Shown here piece after piece: positions 62,173 through 64,000 of a stretch of DNA of 64,000 nt. The stretch is from Acidobacteriota bacterium (GTDB taxonomy: Bacteria; Acidobacteriota; Vicinamibacteria; Vicinamibacterales; UBA2999). The notes beneath the pieces were generated by a model. The model had not been told where the DNA came from, did not search any database, and worked only from the letters and a program-made list of their open reading frames with translations. Where the stretch lies: assembly GCA_020851565.1 (NCBI GenBank), contig JADZCN010000030.1, positions 1 to 64,000 of the forward strand, given 5' to 3'. Made by a program: the position numbers and the translations under genes. Every line of letters starts with the position of its first letter. Position 1 is the first letter of the stretch.

Positions 62173-62913
62173 ATGCCCCTCGACGAATATCGCCGCAAGC
62201 GTGACTTCTCGAAGACGCCCGAGCCTGACGGCTCGGCCCCGCCGTCGAAACGCAAGAAGACTGCGGGGCTCTTCTTCTCGGTCCAGAAGCACCTGGCCAC
62301 GCACCTGCACTACGACCTGCGGCTCGAATGGAACGGCGTGCTGCTGTCGTGGGCCATTCCCAAGGGCCCGTCCATCGATCCCGCGGACAAGCGCCTCGCG
62401 ATGCAGACCGAGGATCACCCCTTCGATTACGGCACGTTCGAGGGCGTGATTCCAGAGGGGTACGGCGCCGGCATCGTCATGCTGTGGGACCGCGGCACGT
62501 GGACCCCGGAGAGCCCGGACGTGGACGCCGCCCTGAGGAAGGGCGACCTCAAGTTCACCCTCGATGGCTACAAACTGAAGGGCTCCTGGGCTCTGGTGCG
62601 GACCCGCGGTTACGGCGGCGGATCGCGGCCGAGCTGGCTCTTGATCAAGCACCGTGACGAGTGGGCTGGCCCGCTCGACATCGGCGAGTTCGCACCGCTG
62701 TCGGTCAAAACGCCGGACGCCGACTTCGCGGACATCCTGGCGGCCGACAACCCTGCCGTCTGGACGACGAACCCGCCGGCGAAGACCGGGGACACGGGCA
62801 AGCTCTTCCAGCGCATCATCGCGCAGGCGGTGGCGATGAAGGAAAGCCGCGGCGCACAGGACACCACCAAGCCAAGAAGACGCGCGAAGGCGGCCACGAA
62901 GAAAAGGCGCTAG
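62173..62913 (+). CDS. LigD-type 3'-phosphoesterase (DNA ligase D PE domain protein)
   Basis: 246 residues from the ATG at 62173. The PE-domain metal site is complete: H40, H46, D48, R50 in QKHLATHLHYDLRLEW, and H82 in EDHPFDYGTFEGVIPEG. In LigD this domain trims 3' ribonucleotides and phosphates at DNA ends during end joining. Here it is a stand-alone protein with a basic C-terminal tail (KPRRRAKAATKKRR) that could bind DNA. Ligase and polymerase domains are not encoded nearby. Confidence 0.9.
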   Translation: MPLDEYRRKRDFSKTPEPDGSAPPSKRKKTAGLFFSVQKHLATHLHYDLRLEWNGVLLSWAIPKGPSIDPADKRLAMQTEDHPFDYGTFEGVIPEGYGAGIVMLWDRGTWTPESPDVDAALRKGDLKFTLDGYKLKGSWALVRTRGYGGGSRPSWLLIKHRDEWAGPLDIGEFAPLSVKTPDADFADILAADNPAVWTTNPPAKTGDTGKLFQRIIAQAVAMKESRGAQDTTKPRRRAKAATKKRR

Positions 62914-63023
62914 CACTCGGGCCCGAGTGACGCCGAATGTCTCGCGATGTCTCGCCGCCGCCGGCCCGGCACGCACCGCTGTCGGGCGATCGGCAGCGCT
63001 CATCCGGAGAACCGACGACACCC

Positions 63024-63060
63024 ATGCGCCGGGCGCATTCACTGCCGGAAATCACCGGCA
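63024..63060. promoter_or_regulatory. Two adjacent inverted repeats before the PQQ dehydrogenase gene
   Basis: ATGCGCC-G-GGCGCAT (63024-63038) and TGCCGG-AAATCA-CCGGCA (63043-63060) are perfect inverted repeats 100-135 bases upstream of the ATG. They could be operator sites for the dehydrogenase gene or the terminator of the preceding gene. No regulator is adjacent. Confidence 0.35.
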
Positions 63061-63158
63061 CGCGCTGGCCTGACCGTTGCATCCTCCGACGCATCCCTGT
63101 CTGAACGCGCCCATCCGGGCGCAGGGCCGGGATTTCATCCGCTCGAGGAGGCGCACTC

Positions 63159-64000
63159 ATGCCGCGCACAACGGTCCGCTTCGTGCCCGCGCTGCTGCTG
63201 CTCACCACGGCGGTCGCCCTCGTTTCGTTCTCCCCGCGTGTCTGGGGCCAGGCCGGCGCACCGGTCTTCCCGAGCACCACCACCGGGGAGTGGCCGCACT
63301 ACAGCGGCGACATCAAGGGCAGCCGCTACTCGCCGCTCGACCAGATCGACGCGACCAACTTCAACAAGCTCGAAGTCGCCTGGCGCCTGAAGACCGACAA
63401 TCTCGGCCCCCGGCTCGAATACAAGCTGGAAGGCACGCCCCTGATGGTGAAGGGCGTCCTCTATGCTGTCGGCGGCACGCGCCGCTCGGTCGTGGCCGTC
63501 GATGCGAAGACCGGCGAGCTGAAGTGGGTCTACGGCCTGGACGAGGGTCGGCGCGCGGACGTCTCGCCGCGCAAGCTCTCCGGCCGCGGGCTTTCCTACT
63601 GGACCGACGGGCGCGGCGACGAGCGTATCGTCTTCGTGACCATCGGCTATCGCCTCGTCGAGCTCGACGCCAGGACCGGCCATCCCGTGCCGTCCTTCGG
63701 CAAGAACGGGATGATCGACCTGAAAGAGGGCGTCGTCTACATGAAGGACAAGCAGATCCCGCTCGAGACGGGCGAGATCGGCACGCACTCCACGCCGCTG
63801 GTGGTGAACGACACCATCATCGTGCAGTCGGCGATGGCCGAGGGGCTGCGGTACGAGTACTCGGTGAACGCCAAGGGACTGGTCCGCGCCTTCGACGCGA
63901 AGACCGGCAAGCAGCTGTGGCGCTTCAACACGATTCCCTATCCCGGTGAGCCCGGCAACGAGACCTGGGAGAACGGGTCGTGGGAGTGGACGGGCAACGT
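63159..64000 (+). CDS. PQQ-dependent dehydrogenase, N-terminal part
   Basis: The first 280 residues of a gene that leaves the window. GAGGAGG lies eight bases before the ATG. A signal peptide (ALLLLTTAVALVSFSPRVWGQA) is followed by quinoprotein propeller blades: GEWPHYSGDIKGSRYSPLDQI, VVAVDAKTGELKWVYGLD, and LVRAFDAKTGKQLWRFNTIP. Substrate side chains lie further on. It would oxidise alcohols or sugars in the periplasm and pass electrons to the respiratory chain. The C-terminus (possible cytochrome domain) is not visible. Confidence 0.9.
   Translation, partial: MPRTTVRFVPALLLLTTAVALVSFSPRVWGQAGAPVFPSTTTGEWPHYSGDIKGSRYSPLDQIDATNFNKLEVAWRLKTDNLGPRLEYKLEGTPLMVKGVLYAVGGTRRSVVAVDAKTGELKWVYGLDEGRRADVSPRKLSGRGLSYWTDGRGDERIVFVTIGYRLVELDARTGHPVPSFGKNGMIDLKEGVVYMKDKQIPLETGEIGTHSTPLVVNDTIIVQSAMAEGLRYEYSVNAKGLVRAFDAKTGKQLWRFNTIPYPGEPGNETWENGSWEWTGN

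Overview
The window is high-GC chromosomal DNA from a Gram-negative bacterium, most likely an acidobacterium of the Vicinamibacteria type. This assignment is inferred from gene content and style and was not tested by any search. Supporting features are an Acidobacteria-type VWFA-domain protein, a long MacB/FtsX-like permease of the kind expanded in that phylum, a Ser/Thr kinase fused to TPRs, CarD, Rex, several exported S9/serine hydrolases, a PQQ dehydrogenase and a PagL-like outer-membrane protein. No rRNA, phage, transposase or CRISPR array was seen. One tRNA, tRNA-Leu(CAA), is present.

Layout. 1-5.3 kb: end of a LytTR regulator, signal peptidase I, a CDF metal transporter, rex-moaC, and a divergent OPT transporter. 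5.3-14.2 kb: TPR lipoprotein, VWFA protein, DUF4126, PlsC, secreted S9 peptidase, CarD. 14.2-28.2 kb: exported methyltransferase, HerA-like ATPase, tRNA-Leu, a GT-C-like membrane protein, serine hydrolase, threonine aldolase, envelope proteins, YgjP-like metalloprotease, PagL-like protein, VOC protein, large permease. 28.3-34.4 kb: a packed plus-strand run (RRM protein, SLOG-like protein, purine permease, DUF1572, Gfo/Idh oxidoreductase, small protein), then ispG. 34.5-42.7 kb: a complete nine-gene A/V-type ATPase operon in the order H-I-K-E-C-F-A-B-D. 42.7-55.7 kb: D-aminoacylase-like amidohydrolase, kinase-TPR protein, NDH-2-like dehydrogenase, two ABC permeases with a divergent adaptor, molybdopterin oxidoreductase, KGG stress protein, YggX. 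55.8-64 kb: ATP-grasp protein, radical SAM protein, Tat-exported aminotransferase, POT transporter, Cys-rich small protein, LigD-type phosphoesterase, start of a PQQ dehydrogenase.

The most notable result is the radical SAM gene at 57165-58610. Its apparent stop is a TGA directly after a Cys codon. The same frame then reads Ala-Glu-Pro and continues to a second TGA, giving the tail C-U-A-E-P-T-A-E-Q-V-A-L-L. A stem-loop begins three bases after the first TGA, as expected for a bacterial SECIS. I read this as a CUAEP-tail radical SAM selenoprotein, co-transcribed with an ATP-grasp protein whose start lies 19 bases downstream: a two-gene selenium-dependent system of unknown product.

A second theme is the intergenic DNA. 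At least eight different short tandem repeat families, mostly with a 7-8 base period, fill gaps between genes. Several supply start codons, stop codons or N-terminal codons of neighbouring genes. There are also a dispersed 25-bp palindrome (one full and one partial copy) and a cluster of REP-like hairpins before ispG.
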